64,000 nucleotides of DNA from Otatea glauca (taxonomy: Eukaryota; Streptophyta; Magnoliopsida; Poales; Poaceae). Below, piece after piece: positions 35,561-45,749 of this stretch. The position numbers were made by a program, and so were the translations under genes. How positions within the stretch are numbered: position 1 is the first letter of the stretch; every line of letters starts with the position of its first letter. Below the pieces are notes generated by a model that saw only the letters and a list, made by a program, of their open reading frames with translations, ran no database searches and was not told the origin of the DNA. The DNA lies in the NCBI GenBank assembly GCA_036346275.1, contig CM070718.1:54316188-54380187 (forward strand), read 5' to 3'.

Positions 35561-36215
35561 ACATGAAGAACATAATGGGAAGGAATGAAGTATGGGGAAT
35601 TACTTACTTGGTTGCTTGGCATGGGGCGTGGTGGTCCTAGGAGAATCTCCCACGCTCCCGCCCGTCCCTTCTAGGCCTTTTGGGAGGATATGTCACCCTA
35701 TCACCAATCCTGGTGGGCCTGACCTGCATGGATTCCCACAGGGATTATACAATATGTTAAATTATGTTTGCAAAAATAATGTGACTTTATTTATTAATCT
35801 ATAAGTATTTATGTTTTTTAAATGTAACTTCAAAAATTATATCCAAACTTAATTATATCCAAACTTATATATTCAGGTTTTAGTCCCAACATATAAGAAA
35901 AGAATAGATTTATAAACAAAATAACATATTTATAATTTTTATCATATCCCCATGGGGCCTCGGAGGGGAAGGTGACCCTGTCCCCAACTCGCTAGCGTAG
36001 CGGAGGCCATTGCTATCCCTATTCTCTGCCACTAGAATCGTCATCTCAACCATCCACCGCTTTCCCAAAGATCTAACGTGCCAACCATGATTGTCTTCCA
36101 TCACCTTAACACCTTTTGTCGTCCTCCTACGTACCCACGGCCAACGGTGCCACCTTCGCTTTGTCGCCTAATGCCAATCCTCGTCGCCCTGCTCCCTCCA
36201 TTATTGGGGATTCTA

Positions 36216-39084
36216 GTGAACTTAAAACCTAAATTGGGTGAACTTCAACCCTAACCCTATCAGACCACTGGGCAAGTCAAATGTCTTGTCGGCTGAAGTG
36301 TGAATTGTGTGCAAATCCAATGGTTTTTAGTTGAATATTGTTTAACAATTCTGCTTAAATTATAGAGTAATATTTTTTATCAAATAGAGAAACATTTAAT
36401 TCTACAATTCTATTTATATACTTCTTTGCACAATAATTGTTAAAACTATGGAGATTGGATGATTCTCCTCACTAATCATAGAGGTAAACAAACATCCTAT
36501 AGTTAATTTAGCTAGATAATTAGGTTTCTAATCTTGTTTTACTATATATTATGGTCTAGCACAAAAGTTTATGGAAAACACATATAAGTACACATTTGGA
36601 TATAGCAATATCAAAATTTCTTGTACCATCACATGAAGAGTTTGAGATATTTTCTTTGAACAAACTAGATAATGTCTATTATGATGAATCTAGTCTATAT
36701 ATACAAGCAAAGTATCTCATTTCTCATATGTGGATATGCCAAGATAGGGCATAAGAAAAAAGAAGTATGTAATTGCTATATATCAATTTAAAAAAAGAGT
36801 GGCTTGTAATAGAGTTGTGCTAAAATAAAGAGTATTGTTTTGTAACCATAGGATGTTAGTTGAGTCATCTAAATATTTAGCGTGTTAATCCCTCTAAATT
36901 CTATTTTAAATGACACTATGGACTTTTCATGGTAAAAATAATAATTTTATGAAAAATACTTTTGATAAGAATTGTGAATATAGATCAATGTAAATACACT
37001 TACTAATTATTGAATATTAGAAATTTTGATTGCACATGTTCTAAAATATCACTTAAAAAAACAAAAAGAATATTTAGCTATATTTAAAAGATATTATAAT
37101 GTTTTATTTTGAACCCTCGATAAAGTTCAATGTCTGCAACTGGCCGTTACCTAACCAACCTGACCAATAAAAACACTTAAAAAACCAACTTGATCAATAC
37201 ATTATTGCAGACTTAACCCTTAACCCCTAATTTTTGTTGGAAAATAAAGTGCACCTGCTCCTTGGATACCAAACACTATGGTTTCAATTGAGATCGAACC
37301 ATGGATGAATAGGATAGATGGATGAAGCTGAAAACATAGTCAATCCATCCAAGAAGATAGGGTTACTAGAAATCAATCTAAGTCGCCACACCGGTCCAGT
37401 AACTGCAGGGGTGGAGGAGGAGGAGGGCTTGCTGCATCTCGTCGCTGGCGGTGAGGAGGACGCCGGTATGCCGCTGCCGCAACAGATTGCGAGGAAGAAA
37501 AGAGCAACGAGAGAATCGGGGGGAGAAGAGAGAAATCAGAGGAATTGACTCCATGACGCTGTCTATGGACCATATATACCGAAAAAGGAAAGCTCTCCCA
37601 CCATAGAACCTTCCACTGATCACGGGCCCACGGCTCATCTTTCTTTCTGTCGATTCCATCAACCCACTCCTAAGCGCAGATGCACATGGATGCTCCATGC
37701 ACTGATCGCACTCTTAGTCTTTGCTACGGAGGAAAATGCAGGGTTTCAAATTACATAGGAATAGCTTCTGCTCATGCATTTAAGATTCACTGCACCAAAG
37801 GAATCCCTATGGTTGCAGAGGAATTCTCTGCCCTTCGTGTGTCGCTGCCGGTCGCCATATTCGCTCGCCATAGCTGCCAATCTTCGTCAATCAAACAAGT
37901 GTGTTTTGGTAGCGACAGAGTCAAGAGGAAAGCAAATATTGCTCGATGAGTTCAATGTGATGGGAAGAGTTGTAGCGCAGACAGCAATTCCCTTAAAACA
38001 AAAGTGTGTGAGATTGATGGTTAAGAAGCTAGCTCCACACCGCCACTACCGCCTAGCCCAAGTGCATGTAGCTGAGTGCGGTGAACATGGCGAACCTAAT
38101 GCCTGGGAAGGCACCACACGATCGACCCTCCACCCAGTACTAGTGTCGTCGCCATGCCGCACCCTCTTCTAGATCCGTCATCACTATGTCGGGAGTTGGC
38201 CCATATCGAGGTATGCGTCCCGCTGTGATGGCCACTAAACCTCACCGACCGATCCAAGTCACTAGAGATGCGCCGGAGCACCATCAACAACCTCTCCTGC
38301 TCCCTAGTTCACCGTTGCCAAGCATGCTTCACGAGGACAGCCCGCCCTCCTCCCAATTGGGTCGTTCCGCAACCAAAAAACCATCAACGACGAACTCTCC
38401 TTCTCCAAATCAGGTCCACGGCCGCCACGACCCCATGGATCTCCCTAGTTCAACCAACCACCATAGCCGACTTCGCCCATCTTGGGGATGTGCGGTGCTC
38501 CTGCTATCTTGGTAGTGGTGGTGTGGTGCTTGGGATCTTGGTGGTGGGAGTAGTGGAGCTTAGGGTCTAGAAAAAGTGGTGGCGGTGGAGCTCAAGGTCT
38601 AGGCGAGGACGCGCGTGGAATTTGGGTGTGGAGAGGTGGCGACCTTGGTGTGGAGCTTGGAGCTATGTAGCGACCACCGTGAGGAGGAGCTTAGCTATGG
38701 GCCTATGGCGGCATGGAGCTCGACTTGAGGATTTGTTCTGAGGAGGATATGCTATTTTTGTTTTGAAAAATTGCCACACACACATTTTCATATGCTTATG
38801 TGGCACTGCCACATGTGCGAGGGATGCCAGCGTGTGCATTGGTGACTGCCTAGTGAACCACTTAATGCACTTTAGTGGTCTAAATATGTATTTTTAAAAT
38901 ACCATGATCAAGATGAACCAACGACGCAAGTTCAATGGCCTGCACTATAATTCGTATTCCTATAATCATGATTTTTTAAAAATATGTAAGTATATTTCTA
39001 AGAACACAAAATCAAATCCAAACTTGAAAGGTGTAAAAACATCGTGATAGTTGTATTTTAACTAGTTTCATTCACACCCTATAA
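36216..39084. other. Gene-free stretch, A/T-rich then GC-richer
   Basis: 36300-37150 is A/T-rich without structure. 37240-38760 is GC-richer with several short ORFs on both strands (for example 37378-37698 minus and 38186-38515 plus), none with recognisable domains. The rest up to the hAT end is unremarkable. Confidence 0.5.
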
Positions 39085-39689
39085 CAGTGATGGCCAGATG
39101 GGCCATTTCAAACGGGTCGACCCACAGCCTAGCACTGTGCGCACGGCACGGCCTAAGAGGATGGGCTCTGGTTGGGCCGTAATCTCGACTCGGGGTGCCA
39201 GCATGGCACGGCCCGGCACAGCACGACACGTTTTTGCCCCTTTTTACGGCACGGCCTAGCACGGCCCGCTTCGCCCGTTAATTCAGATTTCGAATTTTCA
39301 GCCGTTTGTAGCCGTTGAAGGCTCAAAAAACCCAATTTTTTAAAAAAATCCCAATTCCCCCCTATAAATAGGGTATCACCCCCTCATTTCCCTACCAACA
39401 CGATTGCAATATCTTCTGTGCATTCTCTTGTGAAAATTCTCTTGCTCTTGATGATAATTTGGCAAAATTCAAAATAGTTTTGCCAAAAATCCAAAAATCT
39501 GAAACCCGACTTCCGGCTTTTATCAAGAAATCAAGGTAAAAATAGTGTTTTAATTTTTCAATGTTCTTATTATTCTCAATAAGATGAAATTAATAATAGC
39601 GCGTCCTTCACAACTTCTGATTTTGGGATTTCACCAGAGGACCTTCTTGCATCCTATCAAGCTGAAGAAGCTGCATTACCTATACTATC

Positions 39690-41590
39690 TTCAGGCTCTA
39701 CAAGTGCTACTGCATCGACAAGCATGGGGCAAAAAGATCAAGACACAGTACATTGGAAGTCTGGGAAGATTTCGACCAGATTTTCAAGACATCAAATGAC
39801 GTTCAAAGCAGGTATGCTATTTATAAATATTTTAAGCATAAATTAACTGTGAAGTCTTCAGGTAGAATGAAACACTTGAAAAGACATGCTGAGAGTTGTA
39901 GAAAAAAGCGGGAGTGGCTATGAGATAGATACAGCTACAGTACAACCCCCGACAGTACGGTACGTCATTGGGACTATAGTCATGAGGTAGCCCGTGAATC
40001 TCTTTGTTGTTTAATCAATTCTAAAGATCTACTTTTAAACTTTGGTAAGTCACCAGCATTTGAAAACTATATTAGGGTCGCTCATAATCCTAAGTTTTCT
40101 ACAGTTTCTAGACAGATAACAACTAGATATTTGATTAAATACTATAATAATTATCGTGCTAAGCTAATAGAGCTCTTTAATACCTATATTTTTCGGTGTC
40201 TTTGAAATCAGACATATGGAGTGATAGGCTTAAAGAGGATTACCTTAGTGCAGTTGCTTATTATGTGAACAATGACTGGCAATTAGAGAAGAGAATTATA
40301 GGATTCAAGTTAATTGACGTAGCACATACCGGTGAGAATATTGCTAATTGTATTGTAAAAGTTGAGGAAGATTTTGGCCTCACAGATAATTTTTTTGCAA
40401 TAATATTAGATAATGCTGCAGCAAACACTTCTACAATGAACATTATGACTCCACTTTTTAATACCTACGCCGAATCTTTCTTGTTACATCAGCGTTGTGC
40501 TTGCCATATTATTAATCTTATAGTTAAATTTGGGTTGAAGAGGTTAGACCTGTGTGTTGAACCTTTTCGCAATGCAATATCTTTCTTAAATTATTATAAT
40601 CAACGAGTAGCAGCATATAAGAACTATTGTATTGCAATGGAGATACGTCCATGTAAGTTTGGTTTGGATATGCCAGTTAGATGGAGCTCTACTTACTTGA
40701 TGCTTAAGTCACTCCTACCCTATAAAAGCATATTTTCTATTTTTATTAATACACATTATCGTAGCCAAGATGGTCAATCACTACTCACAAAGCAACATTA
40801 GTATGTTGCTGAATACTTGCTATCATTTTTGGAACTTTTTTTATGATTCCACTGTTGCTTTATCTGGAGTTTATTACTCAACTTCTCATTTAATTATGCA
40901 TTATATTCTAAAAATTGCTACTCACTTAAGGAACCACAAAAATGATAAGGTTTTGCGTGAATCGGTTGGTGTTATGAAAACTAAAATTTTGAAATATTAG
41001 AAAGAAATTCCTATGTTATATGTATTTGCATTTATTTTAGATCCTAGAGCTAAAGTTCAAGGATTTTGGTAATGTTCTCTCACTTCTAAGTGATGCGGTG
41101 GGTACTGATTATTCTAGTTATTTTCTCAAATGTTCATGCTAACAGATTTCAAGTTTATGCTAAGTACGATCAGAAGTTTGTGGGCGTTTGCTTGTGGCAA
41201 CCTCCACCAGCACCCATAACAGGTAAGAAGAAAACTGCGTGGAGAAATATATGAGGTGCAGGTGACTCTACCTCAAAGAGTTCGATTACAACAACGTCAA
41301 GTGCGGACACAACAACAAGTGGTGGGGAGCTAGCTGTCTATCTCAACAACGATATTGTCAATTACCAAGAGCAGCAAGATGAGGACTTCATCATTTTGCA
41401 GTGGTTCCATGAGCACATGATAACATATTCGGTGTTTCCCATATTAGCACGGGATGCGTTAAAAGTTCCTATCTCCTCAGTTTCATCAGAGTCTGTTTTC
41501 AATCTATTTGGAAGAATAATTGAGAAGAGAAGAATAAATATAACAAGTGAGATGACAGAAATACTTCTCGCTGTGAAAGATTGGGAATAA
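39690..41590 (+). pseudogene. hAT transposase, multiple stops and frameshifts
   Basis: A BED-finger-like segment (VWEDFDQIF, and later MKHLKRHAESC) lies near 39750-39915. The longest open part is 40196-40801, with ILDNAAANTSTM, HQRCACHIINLIVK and MPVRWSSTYLML, typical of the hAT catalytic core. The C-terminal dimerisation (hATC) block is at 41396-41590 (FPILARDALKVPISSVSSESVFNLFG, then RINITSEMTEILLAVKDW). Stops at about 40801 and 41000 and frame changes rule out activity. Confidence 0.85.
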
Positions 41591-42103
41591 GCTGATCAAT
41601 GAACTCAACAAACTACATAAAATGTTGAGCTGGTGGTGACGTTTGAAAATCTTTATCTAGATAGGCAGGAAGAATAATTATAATCTTCACTTTTTTCTGT
41701 ATCACTGAGCTATAGGCTGTAATCTTTTTTTGCCAAGGTTTTCTCATGTTGAGTTTTTGATTGGCAAAGTTTTTTAACGAGGCAGCCAAATATTAATAAA
41801 GCTCACTATTTAATTCCAATTAGTTGTCTTATTTTAGAATTTTATTTCATATTTTTACCTTTTTCTAATTTACTTAGATTTTTTTTAAAAATTTCTACAT
41901 TCCTTTGAGTTTTTTTAATTATTCTAAATTTTTCCCATTTTTTATGATTTTTTTTCAAACTTTTACTATTTTCGAATATTTTATTTTTTTAATTTTTCAT
42001 ATCTTTTTGACGCCGATCAGACCAACCTCGACCCGGTACGGCCATCAGCCCACAAGAGCCCATGCTGACATGGCATGGCATGACTGCCGACGGGCCATGC
42101 TTA

Positions 42104-42320
42104 GGGCCTGTTTGTTTTAGCTTTTGATTCTGGATTCTGGTCCCAAAAGCAGAATCAGAAACAAACAGGCTGATTCTAGAATCCGATTCTCACAATCCAC
42201 CCCACCCATATACACTAGAATCTACAATCCACTTCATATGTGCTTTTGGATTCTAGCTTTTAAAGAATCAGCTTCTCAAAAACCACAATCTAGAAATCCA
42301 AAACTGAAACAAACAGTCCC
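42104..42320. mobile_element. Tourist-like (PIF/Harbinger) MITE nested in the hAT element
   Basis: Ends GGGCCTGTTTGTTTTAGC and, inverted, GGGACTGTTTGTTTCAG, flanked by TTA on both sides (42101-42103 and 42321-42323). The size, 3-bp TTA duplication and GGGCCTGTTTG start fit Tourist elements. Inside, GATTCT motifs recur in both orientations. Confidence 0.85.
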
Positions 42321-42379
42321 TTATGCTGAGGGCTTGACTCGTGGGCCGGCACGGCGGGCGGCCTGATTGGCCAACACTA

Positions 42380-42515
42380 CCCAACCAAATCATGATCCCG
42401 GACTCTCGGTTTTCTTCTCAAGTTTCAAAATCGAAATAAAAAACTCCACCTTTTCCTTCTCTCCCACCCCCGAGGCTCGTCGCTCGCCGGCGAGTCGGCA
42501 ACCGATCCGACCGCC
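42380..42515 (+). promoter_or_regulatory. Short promoter/5'UTR of the WRN-like exonuclease gene
   Basis: Only 136 bp separate the hAT end from the ATG. The segment contains an A-rich part, a pyrimidine-rich tract (CCTTTTCCTTCTCTCCC) and GC-rich sequence before the ATG. No clear TATA box is seen, so part of the promoter may lie within or beyond the hAT element. Confidence 0.45.
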
Positions 42516-44526
42516 ATGCAGTCCGGTGCGCCTCCCGCCTCATCCCCTCTTGGCACTGACGAGGACGACTTCTACTGGGACGCCGCAGCCGAGGCGGAGC
42601 TCCAGGCCATCGAGGCCGAGTACGCCTCCGCCAAGCGCCGGCGCCTCCCCGACTGGCCCAACAATCCCGCTGTCCGGCCCCCCAGAACCCGGTCCCCGCT
42701 GCCGAAGGTTCCGCCGCCGCGCCGTCGTGGGTCCTCTCGCCTCCCACTTGCCGAGGTGCGGCTCCGCTCTTCTTGGCTTACCCCCTGAAATTGAAGAACC
42801 CTATTGGTTCTTGGAATTGGGGCAAGAAGCACCTCATGCCTCTCACATTAAGTCTTAGGGGCATGAAAATTGTTTTGCTCTAACAATTTGTCACGCATTG
42901 GATCGCGACGGGCACGAAGGGAAGAGGGTTCCTTGTGCTATAGTTGCATCACTTGGAAGAAAAACCCGCCATTTTGGTAACATGGCAGCTCTGTATGATT
43001 GTTTCTGTGTTACTTTGTTAGGGCCCAGTGCTTTACTGACAATGCTGGGATTTATATAGCTGGGTTGGTTGATTCCTTGGTTGGTCAATTCGTGTAGACT
43101 TGCACTTAGTTGTAGTTTATCTGTATTATTCTCCTTGTGGGATTGACATGAGAATCTTGTTTCCTTTTGATTTTGCGCTACAGGTAATGCGAAGGCAAGG
43201 TACCAACCATAACATTCAGCGGTAAGATAGTGTACTGCAGGATGCCTTCTGAAGTGGAGAAGGCTGCAATCGACATTTTACACAGAATTGAAAACATGAA
43301 GGCCTCTGGCCAGGTTTCTCTTGGATTCGATCTCGAGTGGAGGCCCTTTCCAAGAAGAGGTCGGTTGTTCTGCCTGGCCTAATATTTAATTGCATTCTCA
43401 ATATGTTTAAGTTGAGCACCATGTGGGCTTTACCGTTTTGGATAAATGCTTTGTAACTTAGTTCTCACAAGTGGTGGAATCTGATGGAACATAACCAATG
43501 CTGTGAACTTTGCAGGAGATCCACCATGTAAAGTAGCCGTAATGCAGTTATGCATGGACAAAACTCACTGCTATGTTATGCATATCATTCACTCTGGAGT
43601 ACCACCTATATTGAAATCTCTTTTGGAGAATAGTTCGTCCATTAACGTAGGTAGTTTTGCTTGGATTTTTTCATCGCTCCCCTCATAAAAAGTCTGTTCC
43701 TTTCCCCTACATTACTGCTCTTTTTTGATCATACAAGTCGTGGTTTTAAGTCCAGGTCGGAATATGTATAGACAATGATGCAAGGAAAATGTCCAATGAT
43801 TATGGTGTCCGTGTACAACCATTGATGGATTTGTCAAATCTTGCAAATGTCAAGTTAGCTGGGCCTCCTAAAAGATGGAGTCTTGCTTCGTTAACTGAAA
43901 TGATCACATGCAAAGAGGTAATTTTTATGGTATTAAGTATTGTTCTCTTTGCCTAGTTCTATTAGCATTGGAAAAGAAACAAAAGTCTACTTTTGGTTCA
44001 GTTATTTTTGTTTGCACGCTATATATTACGGCGATATCTGGTTGGGTAACTTGTTAAATGGTACAAGTTCAATTATTATGTTGTATGTGGAACTTCCTAG
44101 TGCATATTAAATACAAATATTTTTCACAAGAAATGTTAAGCTGAAATTATTTTTGGTTGCTGATGCATGATTGCTTGTTCTATATTCTTCTGTTGGTTTA
44201 GTGCTTTCGTTAGACTCAAAAAATTGAAATGTTGCTTTATCACCTGCAACTTCTTGTGTATAGTTACCGAAACCGAGCAACATGAGAATGGGAAACTGGG
44301 AAGCTTATGTTCTCTCAAAACAACAACTCCAATATGCTGCCATAGATGCTTACATCTCTTGGTACTTGTATGAGGTATATCAATACACTAATCAAGTAGC
44401 TTTCTTTCATGAATTGATTTTCCTTTATCTATAGTCTTGACAGCCATTGCTACTCTTGATTAGGTGCTACAGAGTCTTCCGCACAGTAATGTTGAATCTG
44501 AAAAGGAGGCAGTTAAAGAAATGTAG
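42516..44526 (+). CDS. WEX: Werner syndrome-like 3'-5' exonuclease (WEX-like), 288 aa, six exons
   Basis: Predicted exons: 42516-42755, 43200-43359, 43516-43646, 43756-43917, 44264-44374 and 44464-44526. All are GT-AG with consistent phases, total 867 bp, ending TAG. The 288-aa length equals what I recall for Arabidopsis WEX. The domain is DEDDy-type: Exo I is SLGFDLEWRPFP (Asp and Glu), Exo II has GICIDNDARKM, and Exo III is QLQYAAIDAYISWYLYE (Tyr-Ala-Ala-Ile-Asp). It probably degrades DNA 3'-5'; the Arabidopsis relative has been linked to post-transcriptional gene silencing. Exon 1 is GC-rich and codes for an acidic, then Arg/Pro-rich leader. The acceptor of intron 1 is uncertain: the better-looking CTACAG at 43183 puts exon 2 out of frame, so I chose GGCAAG at 43199, which restores it. 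Confidence 0.87.
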
Positions 44527-45531
44527 CTGCAAATGCACAATTGAATCTGGAAATGTATTGTTACACTATTTGATGATTCCTTAGTGCTGTATCTTCTTCA
44601 ATTCTCAATCAGGTTGGCAACGTGGATTTCTTTACTTTACGTGGAGTGCTAGTTATGGTTTATTTTTCACCCCAGCAATGATTTCCTAATGCCTTTTCCT
44701 ACTCATTAGGGTTTATCACCAGGCTCTAGTAAACATATTTGGTATATAATGGAGACAATATATTTTACATTGAATTCCACTGGTCTTTGAATAATTTCAA
44801 ATGGTTAGAGTATAGTTTAGAATTATTTGTGTGCATGACCAAACCTGCTGGTTCCAATTTGTACTACAGCTAAGTTCCAGCATAGCGTTGGTTTCATGAC
44901 AAGCAATTCAAATGATTATATTAGAAGTTTAGAACTATTTAATTTCTTTTGTTTAACACTGCAGAGCAATCTGGTTTTGGTTTCTTGATCATTTTTGGAA
45001 CCATGCTTGTGATTCCCAGAGCCAATTTAGAATAATGCACCCAAAAAACCCGTATCATTGGATATTGTATATTCTTGATCTTTCATTAGGCCATGAAGGA
45101 CTGACAAGCAGATTATTGTGTACATAGTGCAACCTTACACAGGGAAGATCTCTGCCATGGAAATCTAGGGGATCCCCAGTTAGCTGTGCTTTAATGCTTT
45201 CTCTCTTAATACAAGTTGCACAAATCTTGAAGAAGTTAAGGGGTAAGTAATCACTATCTACCATTCATTCATATTTTAATATTTGTGCAGCTGTAAAAAA
45301 AAATAGAAGCATCTCTCGATTGAGGTTTTTGTGTGTACGTTTGTTTGTTTTTTTTTGTTTGGGGGGGGGGGGGGGGTACGCTAAATTTCATCCACATTTT
45401 TCATCTCTATCTCATGTACATTTCAATATCTTGTTGTATCCACTGTTTTGCGTAGGTTTTGATTGACAAATTCGAAATTTGAATATTTCGGCCGGAAAAC
45501 TGGGCCATTTCCCCCCTGACCTTATACTAGG
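44527..45531. other. 3' flank of the exonuclease gene; no gene seen
   Basis: The first few hundred bases probably hold the 3'UTR. A G16 homopolymer preceded by a T-rich run sits at 45361-45376. No ORF of interest. Confidence 0.5.
45361..45376 (+). repeat. G16 homopolymer
   Basis: Sixteen consecutive G residues after a T-rich stretch. Such a tract can form G-quadruplexes and is prone to length errors in sequencing. Confidence 0.9.
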
Positions 45532-45691
45532 TGTTAGCGTAATGTACTCCCCCCTCTGGTGGTTAGTTGGTTATGTTTGGCAAGGATCTCCTAGATTAGA
45601 TCTTTCCTATTCTTAGGGATATCCTTGCCTATATGTACTTGAGCCTTGGGCTCCTCCCTTAATCTACTATTTTCCCAGCCATACTCTTTCA
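45532..45691 (+). repeat. 5' LTR (160 bp)
   Basis: Contains one copy of the 71-bp unit (TGGTTAGTTGG...CCTTGCC). It aligns to the 3' LTR without visible substitutions outside the extra units. Confidence 0.93.
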
Positions 45692-45706
45692 TGGTATCAC
45701 GAGACC
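45692..45706 (+). other. Unusual primer binding site
   Basis: TGGTATCACGAGACC directly follows the LTR. The first eight bases match the usual initiator-Met site (TGGTATCAGAGC), but the rest differs. Confidence 0.65.
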
Positions 45707-45749
45707 GGATCTTCCTCTCGCCTTCACGCTCGCCCTGCGCGCTCTACCG

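Larger units (their letters stand above)
33176..36215 (+). repeat. Composite repeat, copy B (inverted relative to copy A)
   Basis: It starts CAGGGGCGGACCTAACG at 33176 and matches, in reverse complement, the blocks listed for copy A. Unique to copy B are a Helitron-like insert (about 33648-34620) and a 319-bp hAT MITE (35242-35560). The block 33176-33605 holds a GC-rich segment in which CTCACCGCGCCGGCC occurs twice, 73 bp apart. No protein is recognised; the short ORF at 32925-33563 is not supported by any known motif. Confidence 0.8.
39085..42379 (+). mobile_element. hAT transposon, decayed, ending just upstream of the exonuclease gene
   Basis: The left end reads CAGTGATGGCCAGATGGGCC. The right end, read inward, is TAGTGTTGGCCAATCAGGCC, so the first 12 bases match at 10 positions. 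Both ends are dense in GGCACGGC and related motifs, as in Dart/nDart-like hAT elements. Flanking 8-mers (CCCTATAA and CCCAACCA) match only partly, suggesting an old insertion or slightly misplaced borders. A TATA box (TATAAATA, 39363-39370) lies between the left end and the transposase remnants. A Tourist MITE is nested at 42104-42320. Confidence 0.75.

Noticed and set aside
37378..37698. Minus-strand ORF with a TATA-like sequence (TATATATGG) before an internal ATG
   Set aside because: The TATA-to-ATG distance leaves no room for a normal 5'UTR, and the peptide has no recognisable domain.
38186..38515. Pro/Ser-rich plus-strand ORF of 109 aa
   Set aside because: Low-complexity composition and no family features.
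39077..42387. Clean 8-bp target-site duplication for the hAT element upstream of the exonuclease gene
   Set aside because: CCCTATAA and CCCAACCA agree at five of eight positions only, so I treat the duplication as unconfirmed.
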